The translations under genes were made by a program, and so were the position numbers. Of a stretch of DNA of 64,000 nucleotides, positions 24,713-35,675 are shown piece after piece. Source of the stretch: Saccopteryx bilineata (taxonomy: Eukaryota; Chordata; Mammalia; Chiroptera; Emballonuridae); contig NC_089493.1 in the NCBI RefSeq assembly GCF_036850765.1, forward strand, positions 194,450,706 to 194,514,705, given 5' to 3'. Each line of letters opens with the position of its first letter. Positions within the stretch are counted from its first letter, which is position 1. Below the pieces are notes generated by a model that made no database searches, was not told the DNA's origin, and saw only the letters and a list, made by a program, of their open reading frames with translations.

Positions 24713-25179
24713 ACTACCCTACATAAACAGAGACTGCACTCGCACAGCTGGAGAGCAGCCCTGCCAAGCCCCCCACCCCGCCCCCCAAGAGAAGGCTGGG
24801 CTCTCGGAGCCCAAGGCTGCCCCTTCCTCGCACAGGCCCAGCAGAGCCCCACCGTGGCTCCGACAGCCGGAGACACCCTGGCTGCCGGTCCTAATCAGCA
24901 GCTCCAGCCGAGACCTCAGATTGATTTGCCATCGCTTAGCCGGGAAGCAGGAGCTCTTCGTGACTCGTGGCCAAAATCCATTCTGTGAGAGCAAAGTAAT
25001 CGCCTCCTTGGCAGGTGTCCGGAGAGCGTGATAGAGACCTAGGACAAAAAGCCTCCATCCCACCACCCAGAACCCAGCCTCGCTGCAGCCTGTCCCTCGT
25101 CCGGCTCCCTCCTCCTGCCTGTGTGGGCCGCTGTGTGTGTCCGTACCAGGCGGCCTCTGCCCCCAAACCTCACGAATCC
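24713..25179. other. Unassigned non-coding stretch
   Basis: No exon, RNA gene or young repeat was recognised. The open frames here have no recognisable domain. Confidence 0.4.
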
Positions 25180-25365
25180 AGCAAGTGGCTCTCCAACTTC
25201 GCAGCAAGTGAAATAACCCCGGGGATCCTTTCAAAGTACTGCTGCCTGGCTGGAGCCCCCTGACATTCTGATTTGACTGGCTAGGGGTGCACCCCAGGTG
25301 ACAGGGTTCTTACAAGCTCCCTAGGGAGCTCAAGTGGGCAGCACAGTTGAGGAGCTGCTAGTCGA
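25180..25365. mobile_element. MER5A-like hAT remnant
   Basis: 'ggggatcctttcaaagtact', 'cattctgatttgactggct', 'ggggtgcaccccaggtgac' and 'aagctccctagggagctcaag' follow the MER5A order. It ends near 'gttgaggagctgct', a decayed inverted terminus. Confidence 0.65.
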
Positions 25366-26829
25366 GTGCCCACAGCCTTGGTCACACTTGGGTGCATGCA
25401 CCTCCACGGTGTTCACCTCGTCGGCGGGTCACTGTTTACTGGGCACCTACAATAAGCCAGGAGGCACCACAGAGAGGGTCGTTTCCCTCGTGGAGATGGA
25501 GGCGACATTCTAGTCAGAGGAGGCAGGTAAGAAACACAAGAGTAAGTAAAATACACAATGTGTTAGGTGAGAATAAGTGCTTCACAATCATGTGTGGCCA
25601 GAGTCACTCTTAGATGACACTCAAGTCACAGCTACACCAGCTGAGAGCGTCTGCCCCATCTGCTGACCAGCTTCTGATCCCCACCCTGGACCCAGACCTA
25701 GTCTCCACCTCAGCCACACAGCAACACCAACTCGCACAATGGCGCCACCCTGGCCACACACTGAGCACCGACCCCAAGCACAGGGTCAGGGCCGACCCCG
25801 CTGGCAGACAAGCCCTAAGTCTCAACAGTCCCTAACCACCTGCCCGGGCCCCACGTTCACTCCGAACCCAGTACTTTGTGTGGAAAGTGAAGCCTCTCTA
25901 GTCCCACTGCAGAGCCCACCCTTAGCTCGACTCCCCACACTGCCCCTGCAGAAAACCCACCAAAGTCGTCCTGCTAGAATCCAGGGGCACGAGAGAACAG
26001 ATGAACAATACAGCCGGGAAAGGCCTCCGAGCGGTAAGGTTGCTGAGGCTGGGAGGTCCCCTGGAGAGCGCCCCCCCTCACCCCTCCTGTTACAGACAGG
26101 CCCAGAGAAGCTCACCAGCCACTTGCTCCAGGTCTCACGGCCAGTCAGCAGCAGAAACAGAACCAGAGCTCAGATCTCCTCTCCGTCCAGGGCTGCTCCT
26201 GCTACCCCCCACCCCCCAAGGCAGTATAAGGGAACACCACCCACCTGGTCAAACACCCCCAGGGTTTCCTTCGAGAACCCACTGTTCCCTGTTCTCTCAC
26301 CATGACTTAGGGGCAATCCACTCCACTCAGGACCAAGATTTCCCTTGCCCTGTGGTCAGCTGTGGCCTAGACTCGGACCCGGAGGAGGCAAGGCGGAGCA
26401 GTAAGGTTTGCTGGGACCATGGAGCAGGCGTGGCTGCTTCCTGTTGCCAACTCACGTGGGTCGGGCAAAGCCTACCCAGGACAGAGAGCAGATTTGAGAG
26501 ACAAAGAGGAAGGAGTGGTGGGGACACCCTCTGACCTCGACCAAGCTGCACCTGAAGAAATTCCTACCCGTGTTTTCTTGTTTGTTTGTTTTTTAGTTTT
26601 GTGAGTCAACCAATTTCCCTTGAGCTAAAAGTTGGTTGGGTTTCTGTCACCTGTGGGCCTAACCATGACAGAGGGAGTCCCTTTCTGTCTCTCCTAAAAC
26701 TCTCTGCCCTGCATCCAATCATCCTGCTCTCTCCCCAACTGCCGTCCCTTGGTGCTCAGTTTCCCCAGCTCTCAGGGTTTCACAGAGCACGGTCCCTCTG
26801 CCCACACGGTACCGAGTCACCACCTTCTT

Positions 26830-27230
26830 CCACACTGTGATGAGCAGGACAATGGTTCCCCAAAGCTGTGCGCATCCGAATCCCTGCACCCCGTGACTGT
26901 GTACTTACTTTACGTGGCAAAGAGGAAGTAAGGCAGCAAATGAAATTAAGGTTGCTAATGGTCTGACCTTAAAGCAGGGGGATTATACTGGATTACCCAG
27001 TTGGGATCAGTATAGTCACTAGGGCCCTTAGAAATGGGAGAGGGAGGCAGGAGAGAGAACCAGAGAGAGGAAAGCACAGGAGGACTCAGCCCACATTGCT
27101 GGCTTCAAGACGGAAGACGCGCCCACAAACCAGGAGCTGGAAATGGCTAGGACAGGAGCTCCCCGCCTGAGCCCCTGAAGGAACCCAGCCCCGTGCACAC
27201 TTAGCTGGAGCCCAGTGAGACTGAGCCCCA
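26830..27230 (+). mobile_element. MaLR-type LTR fragment (diverged)
   Basis: The order 'caatggttccccaaagctgt', 'gcatccgaatccctgcaccc', 'gactgtgtacttactttacg', then 'ttatactggattacccagt' and 'agggcccttagaaatggg' resembles the 5' two-thirds of MLT/MST-like LTRs. The 3' boundary is guessed. The family call is by recollection. Confidence 0.5.
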
Positions 27231-27820
27231 GGGCGGGGTGCACTTTGCACGGATCCTGGGGACCAGGTCTGAGGTTAATCCGTCTCCCAGCCTGTATGCA
27301 AAGGTGCCTACAAAACCTTTCCTCTGCCAAGGGGCTGGGGGCTTGCAACACAGGGACAGGGTTAGGCCCTGGGAAAACCCAGTCTCAGCCCCTGGCCCAG
27401 ACAGAGGCAGAGCCACCCCGCCCCATCCCCCACAACTCCCACAGCTGTTTTGTTCCCTCACCATCCCCGGGAGCATTTAATGACTGGCTGCCAAGTCCCC
27501 TGGGGACAGACTAATGAAGCTGCCTCCTCTGGGCCTTGGGCTCTGGTTGCCCTGGAAACAGGTTGGTCTGTTCAAAGGGTCAGCCAATGCCATGAAGACA
27601 GGAATCCCCTCTCTGGCTTCCCCTAGGTGGGTTCTGTTCTGCTGGGGTAGGTACTAAATTGGTAAAAACCCTTTTCCTCCTCTTGCTTAATCCACTTCGC
27701 ATCTCGGGGAGCTTTGTCAGGTGCGTCCACAGTTGGGCGAATGACTCATGGAAACTCGGATCCTTCCATCAACACCCCCTTAGTCCACGCTGCAATCAGG
27801 ACGGTGTGGGGAGGAGTGAG

Positions 27821-28669
27821 GGTGCTGCCACCCCGTCCGCAGGGCCGGCTGTGACCACGCCGGGTGCTGCCCACCCCGTCCGCAGGGCCGGCTGTGACCA
27901 CGCCGGGTGCTGCCCACCCCGTCCGCAGGGCCGGCTGTGACCACGCCGGGTGCTGCCCACCCCGTCCGCAGGGCCGGCTGTGACCACGCCGGGTGCTGCC
28001 CACCCCGTCCGCAGGGCCGGCTGTGACCACGCCGGGTGCTGCCCACCCCGTCAGCAGGGCCGGCTGTGACCACGCCGGGTGCTGCCACCCCGTCCGCAGG
28101 GCCGGCTGTGACCACGCCGGGTGCTGCCCACCCCGTCCGCAGGGCCGGCTGTGACCACGCCGGGTGCTGCCACCCCGTCCGCAGGGCCGGCTGTGACCAG
28201 GCCGGGTGCTGCCCACCCCGTCCGCAGGGCCGGCTGTGACCACGCCGGGTGCTGCCCACCCCGTCCGCAGGGCCGGCTGTGACCACGCCGGGTGCTGCCA
28301 CCCCGTCCGCAGGGCCGGCTGTGACCATGCCGGGTGCTGCCACCCCGTCCGCAGGGCCGGCTGTGACCATGCCGGGTGCTGCCCACCCCGTCCGCAGGGC
28401 CGGCTGTGACCATGCCGGGTGCTGCCACCCCGTCCGCAGGGCCGGCTGTGACCATGCTGCAGGGCCGGCTGTGACCATGCCGGGTGCTGCCACCCCATCC
28501 GCAGGGCCGGCTGTGACCACGCCGGGTGCTGCCCACCCCGTCCGCAGGGCCGGCTGTGACCGTGCCAGCTGTGACCATGCCGGGTGCTGCCACCCCGTCC
28601 GCAGGGCCGGCTGTGACCATGCCGGGTGCTGCCCACCCCGTCCGCAGGGCCGGCTGTGACCATGCCGGG
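27821..28669. repeat. Minisatellite, about 20 units of 43 bp
   Basis: The unit is built from 'gggtgctgcccaccccgtcc', 'gcagggccggctgtgaccac' and gcc. A 42-bp variant lacks one C. Later units carry a CATGCC instead of CACGCC variant (mostly after 28320). Two partial units occur near 28455 and 28560. Frames stay open through the whole array on the minus strand only because the unit has no stop in that direction; the encoded peptide simply cycles through three frames every three units. Confidence 0.98.
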
Positions 28670-28980
28670 ACACGGCACAGCTCCTCCACTATCGGGGGCC
28701 ATGGCATCCAGGTGTGCCGCTGCCCGGGCTTGACACCCCAACACCCTTCCCTACAGGGCTCCATGAGGTACCTCCTAGCCACTCAGCTTCGTCCAGGTCA
28801 TAGGAGCAACGGACAGGTCGTCTTCACAGACCAGGCTGTGGTCTCTGGTGTTCTAAAGAACACCTGCTGAGTTTGGCTGCCAGCGACCTCTCCTTCTGGG
28901 TGCAGGACCCCAATATCACTCTGGGGGACCACCCCTCCTTTACTCTCAGCCCCTATAGTTCTGGACACCCTGGTTCCACT

Positions 28981-29185
28981 GTGGCCATGTGACCCAGGTC
29001 TTACCCGTGGGAACCTCAGGGGTGGTCATGTGACCCAGGTCTTACCCGTGGGAACCTCAGGGGTGGCCATGTGACCCGAGTCTTACCCGTGGGAACCTCA
29101 GGGGTGGCCATGTGACCCAGGTCTTACCCGTGGGAACCTCAGGGGTGGTCATGTGACCCAAGTCGGACCAGTGAGAACCCTACCT
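28981..29185. repeat. Minisatellite, five units of 41 bp
   Basis: The landmark gtgg(c/t)catgtgaccc recurs at 28981, 29022, 29063, 29104 and 29145, exactly 41 bp apart; the last unit has diverged. Each unit carries 'cttacccgtgggaacctcag'. Confidence 0.97.
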
Positions 29186-30929
29186 AGGGCTTCAGGTGGA
29201 ACCACTGGGGGAAAGACTCCCTCTCTCCTCTGCAGTGGCTGAGCTGGCCCACAGAGGGCCTCATGGGAAAACCCGGCTGGGCAGGGAGCTCACCCAGAGG
29301 AGGGGAGAGAGCTGAGTGATGGCGAGAGATGCCGGTTTGAGCTCTTGAGCACCAGGGGACCTCCGCTCCTTCAGAGGACGAGGCTGCCTGCAGCAACCAA
29401 ACTTACAGACCTTGAGCTGCATCACGCGTGAGTCTTGCTCCCCCACACACACACACACATGCAGAACTCTAAAGTCCTGGGCCTTGTTCATCCCTGCATC
29501 TCTCCCCACTCACAAGAGAGCCTTCCTGCAGACCAAAGCATCCACACACATGCGGCGACCACCCAGAGAAACTCGCAAGTACTTTCTCCTACTCATCTGG
29601 CTCCCTGTTGCCCCCAACCTGCTTGTCCTCACCCTTAGGCCATGGCATTCATTGAGTGTCCCCAAGATACATCAGGAAGACTGAACTCTAATGGCCCCAA
29701 GAGCCCCCTGGACATACAAAGGAGAAAGCTGGTGGAAAGGAGCCTTCGGCCCATGGAGAAGCAGGCCCCTCAGGAGGGCCAGCCTCTCTCTACGGATTTG
29801 GAACTATCAGCTACACACATCATTAAGTCATCAAAACAAAGGCAGGACCTATTATAAGTGAAAGACAGTTAAAAGAATACCTAGTCATATTTGTTTGCAC
29901 CTGCATGTGAAACACTGGGAGCGTACACAGGGACCTGCCACAAAGATGTGTTTGTGGGGAGGGGCTGAGAACAGAGCGGTGGCGGCAGCTGTGGGAGGCA
30001 CACTTTCCATTCTATGCTGTTCTATAGTGTTTTGATTTTTGATCCCTAAGAATGTATTACCTGTTTAAAACAGACAAAGAAAAAATGTTAAACAACAAAA
30101 GAGGAGAGACCCACCCGTCTGCAGCTGACTGTGGCTGTGCGGGTATGCGGCCCGGGGCTGCAGGAGCCGCAACTCCTCAGAAGAAACCAGAGGGTGGGTT
30201 GAGGCGGAGCAGCCCCCTGTCGAAATGGTGGTCATTACTGTGTTGCATCATTCTCAGCAGCACACAGTTTCACACCTTAACAGCACTGAGGTTCGGGTGC
30301 ATCTTACACAGGTGGGGGGCCAAGCAGGATACACTCCATGTGCACAATCAAGAAATGAAGGATGGGGTGGTCAGGAGGCTGGAGGTAGTCACCCCAGTCA
30401 GTCACCAATCCTTCCCTGCTCCACACCTGAGCAGGACCTGGAAGGCCATGGTTGAAGGAAAGCCTATGTCCCCAAGAGGATGGTCTTGCAACAGCACGCA
30501 GCCGGGCTTCCCACTGTCCTCCCCGAAGTCCTCGGGTAACGGAGTCCTGGGGAAAGGGGAGCACCAAGCGTTTCTAGGACAGCTGGACACTGAACTGCAG
30601 TTCACCTTGATACCTGGCAACCCAAAGCATGGCCATGAGCCCTGCTAAGGGGGTCAGGTGACAGATGGAGCTCTAGCCCAAGCCCAGCTCACAGTGAGCC
30701 CACCGGGTCCCACCCCGTGGTCGCCGGAGGCATAACCGGGACAGACTGTACTCGTCATTGGCACGATGCCCCTCTGTCCTGTGAGGGAAGAGCCATCACG
30801 GTCAGGGGGCCGGGGAAGGCCTCGGAAACTACCTCTTCTGGCTAAGATAGTAAATCAAACACAGTCATCTTCCGGGGTGGGGGGGAGGCAAAAATGAGTA
30901 CTGTTCTTAAAGACGTAAAGGATGCCAGG
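29186..30929. other. Unassigned non-coding stretch
   Basis: It holds a short CA run near 29443-29459 and some purine-rich or A-rich stretches. No exon, RNA gene or clear repeat family was recognised. The open frame of 198 codons at 30052-30648 has no recognisable domain and no supporting splice context. Confidence 0.4.
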
Positions 30930-33230
30930 GTAATTCTTGTCATGGCGCCGCCGGTTCCAGTCACCCCCATGGAAACCAGGTGAATCCTGAAGTAGGACCA
31001 CAGACCCCAGAAAAACGAGTAATTGCTCCGATTGCAGCTGCCTCACCAGGTGTGGTACGGTGGCCAGAGCACATTAATACGAACTCAGGTATGAGTTATG
31101 AAGTCATTAATCTAACAAATGTGTTCTCTTCTGTCCCAGTCAAGAAAAGAAATCAGAGACAGTACAGACTCTCAGAGCAGATGACAATATCCATCCGGCA
31201 TTGTCATGACAGCGTGAGGGGATCGGGCCCATCTGGACTTCCCTCGGAACATCACATTGATCCGTTGCCCTGACGACGTCATGCTGGTCAGACAGATGAA
31301 CAAGAGGCACCCTGCATGCTGGAGCCAGAGGGGAAGAGAGAAAACTGATGAAGCCCCAGGGACCTGCCACTTCGGTATCACTTCTAGGAATCCTGCGGCC
31401 TCATGAACACCGGGACACCCCTGCAGAGGATCGCCTCCCCACGGCCCACCAGGACGAAGGCACAACCTCTGACGGTGGGTCTGGGGGCAGCGTGTCCGTG
31501 CCTGAGCCTGGGAGCGTTGCTGCAAGCCCGTCACCGGGTGACAGGCTGCCAAGGCCCGAGCGAGGAAGGACGCTATAGAAGGTGCCGGCTGCTGGTACCG
31601 TCAGACCTATCACTTGGGTCACACGACTCAGCAACTGGGATTAGACGTATGAGTGACAGGGACGCCATGGGAAGTATGGCAAGCTCCAGAAGGAGAATGA
31701 CATTGGAGACCCCGAGAGGATTTTGAAGCACGTGTATATAATCTGCAGCAGATAAATGTACAGTTTTTGCTACAGCCCTGGTGGAGACAGAGGGTTCAAT
31801 CAGGAGACGCCCAGTGGTCATTACCCACGACTGCCTGTCCTGAGCAGGGTCCCTCAGAGCCACACAGCCCTAAAGCGGGGACATCCTGGCCGAACGTGGG
31901 CAGGACGAGCTGCACCAGCCGGCAAAGAGCCCACGGCAGCCACCGCTCCGGCACCAGCAGCCTCGGCTCATACAAATGGCCGCCTGGGGATGTTGTATCA
32001 CCCGCAGAAGAGGGGGACAGAACCAAAGAGTGGTTTGGGTCAGTATGTGACCAGTGAGTGTACTGGACCCCTCTACCCTGGGAAGACAGGAGCAGAGACA
32101 TGATCCAGACAGGTGGTTTGGGTCAGTGTGTGACCAGTGAGTGTACTGGGCCCCTCTACCCTGGGAAGACAGGAGCAGAGACAGGATCCAGACAGGTGGT
32201 TTGGGTCAGTATGTGACCAGTGAGTGTACTGGGCCCCTCTACCCTGGGAAGACAGGAGCAGAGACAGGATCCAGACAGGTGGTTTGGGTCAGTGTGTGAC
32301 CGGTGAGTGTACTGGGCCCCTCTACCCTGGGAAGACAGGAGCAGAGACAGGATCCAGACAGGAACTGGCCTTCCTTGCCCGTGGCTCTCCCCCGAGGGTT
32401 TATGGGGTGTCTGATCTACTGGCGCAGGATCCCACACAGCATTACATGACACCAAACAGCCAAGGGACCCACTGGTCACATCACAAGACCCAGCACCCAG
32501 AAGCTGCTGGCTTGATGGCACAGCGTAATGGCCGGCCTAAAGATACTGCATAAAGCCAGCTCACACAACACTGTGTGAAGGTTAGCACCATCCTCCAAGC
32601 TGTAGTATCACTTCCAATCAAAGACCCCGTCTGGCACCATGTCCCCAGGGGTTGGCATGCATGGCTCTAGGAACCAAGGGCTGGAAGCTGAAGGGACCCT
32701 CCCACCATCGCTCCCAGCGACCCACTTTGCAGAATACGTGCTTTCCATCCCTCAGCTCTGGGGTCATGGGTTTTAAGGTCCTTGTTCCCAAAGGGAGTAC
32801 ATAGCAAGAGTCCCTTAAACTATAAGCTACAGTCACTTCCATGGCCCTTCAGGCTCCTGTGACAGGGAATCAGTGGCCAAGAAGAAGAGTCACCATCCTG
32901 GCCAGGGCCACTGCCCCTGGTCATCAGAAAGATGTCACACATGGAGTCAGGGAAGAATATGGTGGCACACAGGTGAGCCCACCGAGTGCCTCATGGTACT
33001 CCCTTGTGCGATGCTGGTAGTAAATTGACAGGTGCAGCACCATGGCCTGAAAAGGGCACGGTGCCAGGGGCTCGGTCCTCTCGGGTGATGAGATCAGCAA
33101 AGGTGTCACCTGAACGCGAGGTGCATCCGTGGCAGGTGGTGGAAGAGGAAGCGCGGGAGTGTTGGTTGTAGCCCTGAGTCCTTTTCCAGTTCCCTCCAAG
33201 AGGATCCTCTCCCAGAAGTGGCCCAAGGGG
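30930..33230 (+). mobile_element. Degenerate ERV-L-like pol remnant (RT to dUTPase)
   Basis: This is an inactivated endogenous retrovirus fragment. A reverse-transcriptase signature INLTNVFSSVPVKK is visible at 31106-31147. In another frame at 31233-31289 there is LDFPRNITLIR, followed by CPDD where the RT active-site box is normally Tyr-x-Asp-Asp. The two signatures sit in different frames, so at least one frameshift lies between them and the active-site tyrosine is lost. Weaker similarity to the RNase H/integrase region follows near 31.6-32.0 kb. At about 32.62-33.17 kb the sequence resembles a dUTPase-like segment (VTILARA, then HGVREEYGG) at the end of pol, an arrangement known for ERV-L. 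Two minisatellites lie inside or at its edge. No LTRs were recognised at the ends. Confidence 0.6.
32031..32362. repeat. Minisatellite, four units of 83 bp, inside the ERV remnant
   Basis: TGGTTTGGGTCAGT landmarks occur at 32031, 32114, 32197 and 32280, exactly 83 bp apart. Units differ at only a few bases (for example gtgtgacc/gtatgacc, acatgatcc/acaggatcc). Confidence 0.97.
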
Positions 33231-33240
33231 TGGACTGTGG

Positions 33241-33560
33241 TGGGTGGGCATGGCGACAGGAGTAGAGGACTCGCCCCAGCTGCGGGGTGTGCAGCCACAG
33301 ACGGCTGTCAGCCCCTCACATGGGTGGGCATGGCGACAGGAGTAGAGGACTCGCCCCCGCTGCGGGGTGTGCAGCCACAGACGGCTGTCAGCCCCTCACA
33401 TGGGTGGGCATGGCGACAGGAGTAGAGGACTCGCCCCCGCTGCGGGGTGTGCAGCCACAGACGGCTGTCAGCCCCTCACATGGGTGGGCATGGCGACAGG
33501 AGTCAAGGACTCACCCCCGCTGCGGGGTGTGCAGCCACAGACGGCTGTCAGCCCCCCACA
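33241..33560. repeat. Minisatellite, four units of 80 bp, at the ERV 3' edge
   Basis: 'tgggtgggcatggcgacagg' recurs at 33241, 33321, 33401 and 33481, exactly 80 bp apart. Each unit also has gcagccacagacggctgtca. The middle two units appear identical. Confidence 0.98.
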
Positions 33561-34129
33561 CCCTGCTGCTGGGGTGGCCACGTTCAGTGAACGATTGACA
33601 AGGGTTCGAACACCCAGCCCTACTGCCTCAACTCAGGACAGCCCCAGAGGACCAGCTGGGTTTCCATGGAGACAGCATCACAGCGTGGCTTTCCCTTCGC
33701 CCAATCATCTGCCCGTCTTCTCCCTTCCAAAGATATTGATCTTAGGAGCACACCCTATTAACTGCCTGCCTGCTGCATTGCAGAGACTGGTCCAAGATTA
33801 TACACTGAGTTTGAGTGCAGAGACAAGCCACAAACCCACTGCTGTTCTGGTCCAGAGCTGTGCCTTCCTCTAAATCACAGGGCCTCCTTTCCCCAGAAAC
33901 ATGAGAAGTCAGCACGTGGAGGGCCCAGAGGGGAAGCACAAAGCAGGGTTCCCGACGGAATTCACAGCAGCCAGAGCCTAGGCTCCATTCGGGGAATGTC
34001 GGCCCCATTTCCTGAGCTGCTCCCTGGTGACTGGTGACATGGCTGAGTCCTCGTTCACAGGATGGGGGGAGGGCAGATGTTCAGCCTCAGTTTCCCCCAC
34101 TCCAAAATGGGACCAATAAAGATGCACCT

Positions 34130-34400
34130 GTGAGGTCTGCAGGTTTGCAGGCTCCAGCACGCAGGTTGCTTTGCAAGTGCGGCCATGATTCCGCAGCCGT
34201 GCATTCAATTAGCCCAGCTGCTGATACAACAAGAACTCTCAGCAGCACCGGCCTGGGAGGGGAGGAGGAGGCTGAAACATCTCGTTTTGACAAATGGCTT
34301 TTGTTTACCCACGCCCGGCAAACAAACGCTCCACCGACGTGCAGCTAATCGCCCAAAAATAACAGCACATATGTTCCCTCTGAGGACCATTCCTTGCTAA
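34130..34400. promoter_or_regulatory. Candidate enhancer: motif-dense, repeat-free block
   Basis: Within about 270 bp there are CAATTAG and CAGCTAAT homeodomain-like sites, a CAGCTG E-box, FOX-like TTGTTTAC and GCAAACAAAC, a MEF2-like CCAAAAATAAC and a CATATG E-box. No known repeat is visible. Such clustering with low decay is typical of conserved developmental or neuronal enhancers, but this rests on motif reading only. Confidence 0.3.
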
Positions 34401-34949
34401 CAAGCACAGCGGCCGTGGGTTCTGAGGCTGGGTGGGAGGTTCTGGGCTCCTCTCCCTGCCCCCCAAAGCCCTGCAAGAGCCACCCAAAGGTTCTGGACAC
34501 CCACCTTCCTACTCCCCACACCCAGCCTGCCCTCCGGCCCCAGCAGTCCCACACACGAGCCCACCCTCCCTTCTGTGGCCCCTGCCCCAAACCCCACCTG
34601 CTGTGCTGGGCTGACTTTGCCACCTCTTGCCAGGGCTGGCACCCCACACCACCCTCTGGATCCCAATGGTTCCCTCCATCCTGCCCCGGGGGGAGTCTCT
34701 AACACAGAGATCTGACCCTGGCATTCCCATTCAGAACCTTCTGTGGCTTCTGGTCCTCAAGGCCACGCAGCTGCATTCGGCACACCACCCTATCCTCCCC
34801 ATCGGTGCTCAGCCCGGCCCGGTGCCCTGAACGTGCCCCAGAGTCTCAAGCCTCTAGGCCTGGCGTGGGGCCGCTTCCATCCAAAACGGCCTGGGTGGTC
34901 TCGGCCAGGCACATGGCTTTCAATGACATCTGTGCTGGTGACAAGCAGG

Positions 34950-35675
34950 TGGAGTCCTCTCCCAGCACGACGGGCCCATGTTCTAACCGTGTACTCAGCT
35001 TTGACATTCAACTCAAGGTCTTCCCCCAGACAGCCGTGCAGCTCACTGAGGTGCTCCTCCTGTGTCTCTGCTCTGATGGCACTGTCACCTGCCTCGCCTT
35101 TCTCCACGGCCATGACCACCTCCCCCCAGAAAGTCATCCCCTCGAAGGCAGAGATCTTTATCTGGTTTTTTGTTTTTGTTTTTGTTTTTTTTTTTTGTAT
35201 TTTTCTGAAGCTGGAAACAGGGAGAGACAGTCAGACAGACTCCCGCATCCCCCCGACCGGGATCCACCTGGCACGCCCACCAGGGGCGACGCTCTGCCCA
35301 CCAGGGGGCAATGCTCTGCCCCTCCGGGGTGTCGCTCTGTTGCCACCAGAGCCACTCTAGCACCTGGGGCAGAGGCCAAGGAGCCATCCCCAGCGCCCGG
35401 GCCATCTTTGCTCCATTGGAGCCCCGCTGCAGGAGGGGAAGAGAGAGACAGAGAGGAAGGAGAGGGGGAGGGGTGGAGAAGCAGATGGGCACCTCTCCTA
35501 TGTGCCCCGGCCAGGAATCGACCCGGGACCTCCGCACGCCAGGGCGATGCTCTATCACTGAGCCAACCGGCCAGGGCGAGAGATCTTTGTCTGTTTTGCT
35601 CACAGCGACGTCCCCGCAATGTGAACAGTGCCTGGCACATAGTAAGTACTCAAGTATGTTTTTTAATAAATGCTG
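34950..35675 (+). mobile_element. L2 fragment split by a SINE
   Basis: 'aagtcatcccctcgaaggca' up to 'gagatctttatctg' on the left, and after the SINE 'gtctgttttgctcacagc', 'gtgcctggcacatagtaagt' and 'actcaagtatg' on the right. Together these are the L2 3' end. The left boundary is uncertain. Confidence 0.6.
35165..35579 (-). mobile_element. Long tRNA-derived SINE (bat type)
   Basis: It is on the minus strand, with a T-rich tail at 35165-35198 and the head 'gccaaccggccagggcg' at the right. The target-site duplication gagatctttatctg/gagatctttgtctg flanks it at 35151-35164 and 35580-35593 (one mismatch). Pol III boxes are readable in reverse. It carries two CTCF-like cores, ccaccaggggcg (about 35277) and ccaccagggggca (35298-35310). 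Confidence 0.95.

Noticed and set aside
27746..28744. Minus-strand open frames up to 332 codons across the 43-bp array
   Set aside because: The peptide is the repeat unit read in three successive frames; the unit just lacks stops. No start context, splice structure or domain supports a protein.
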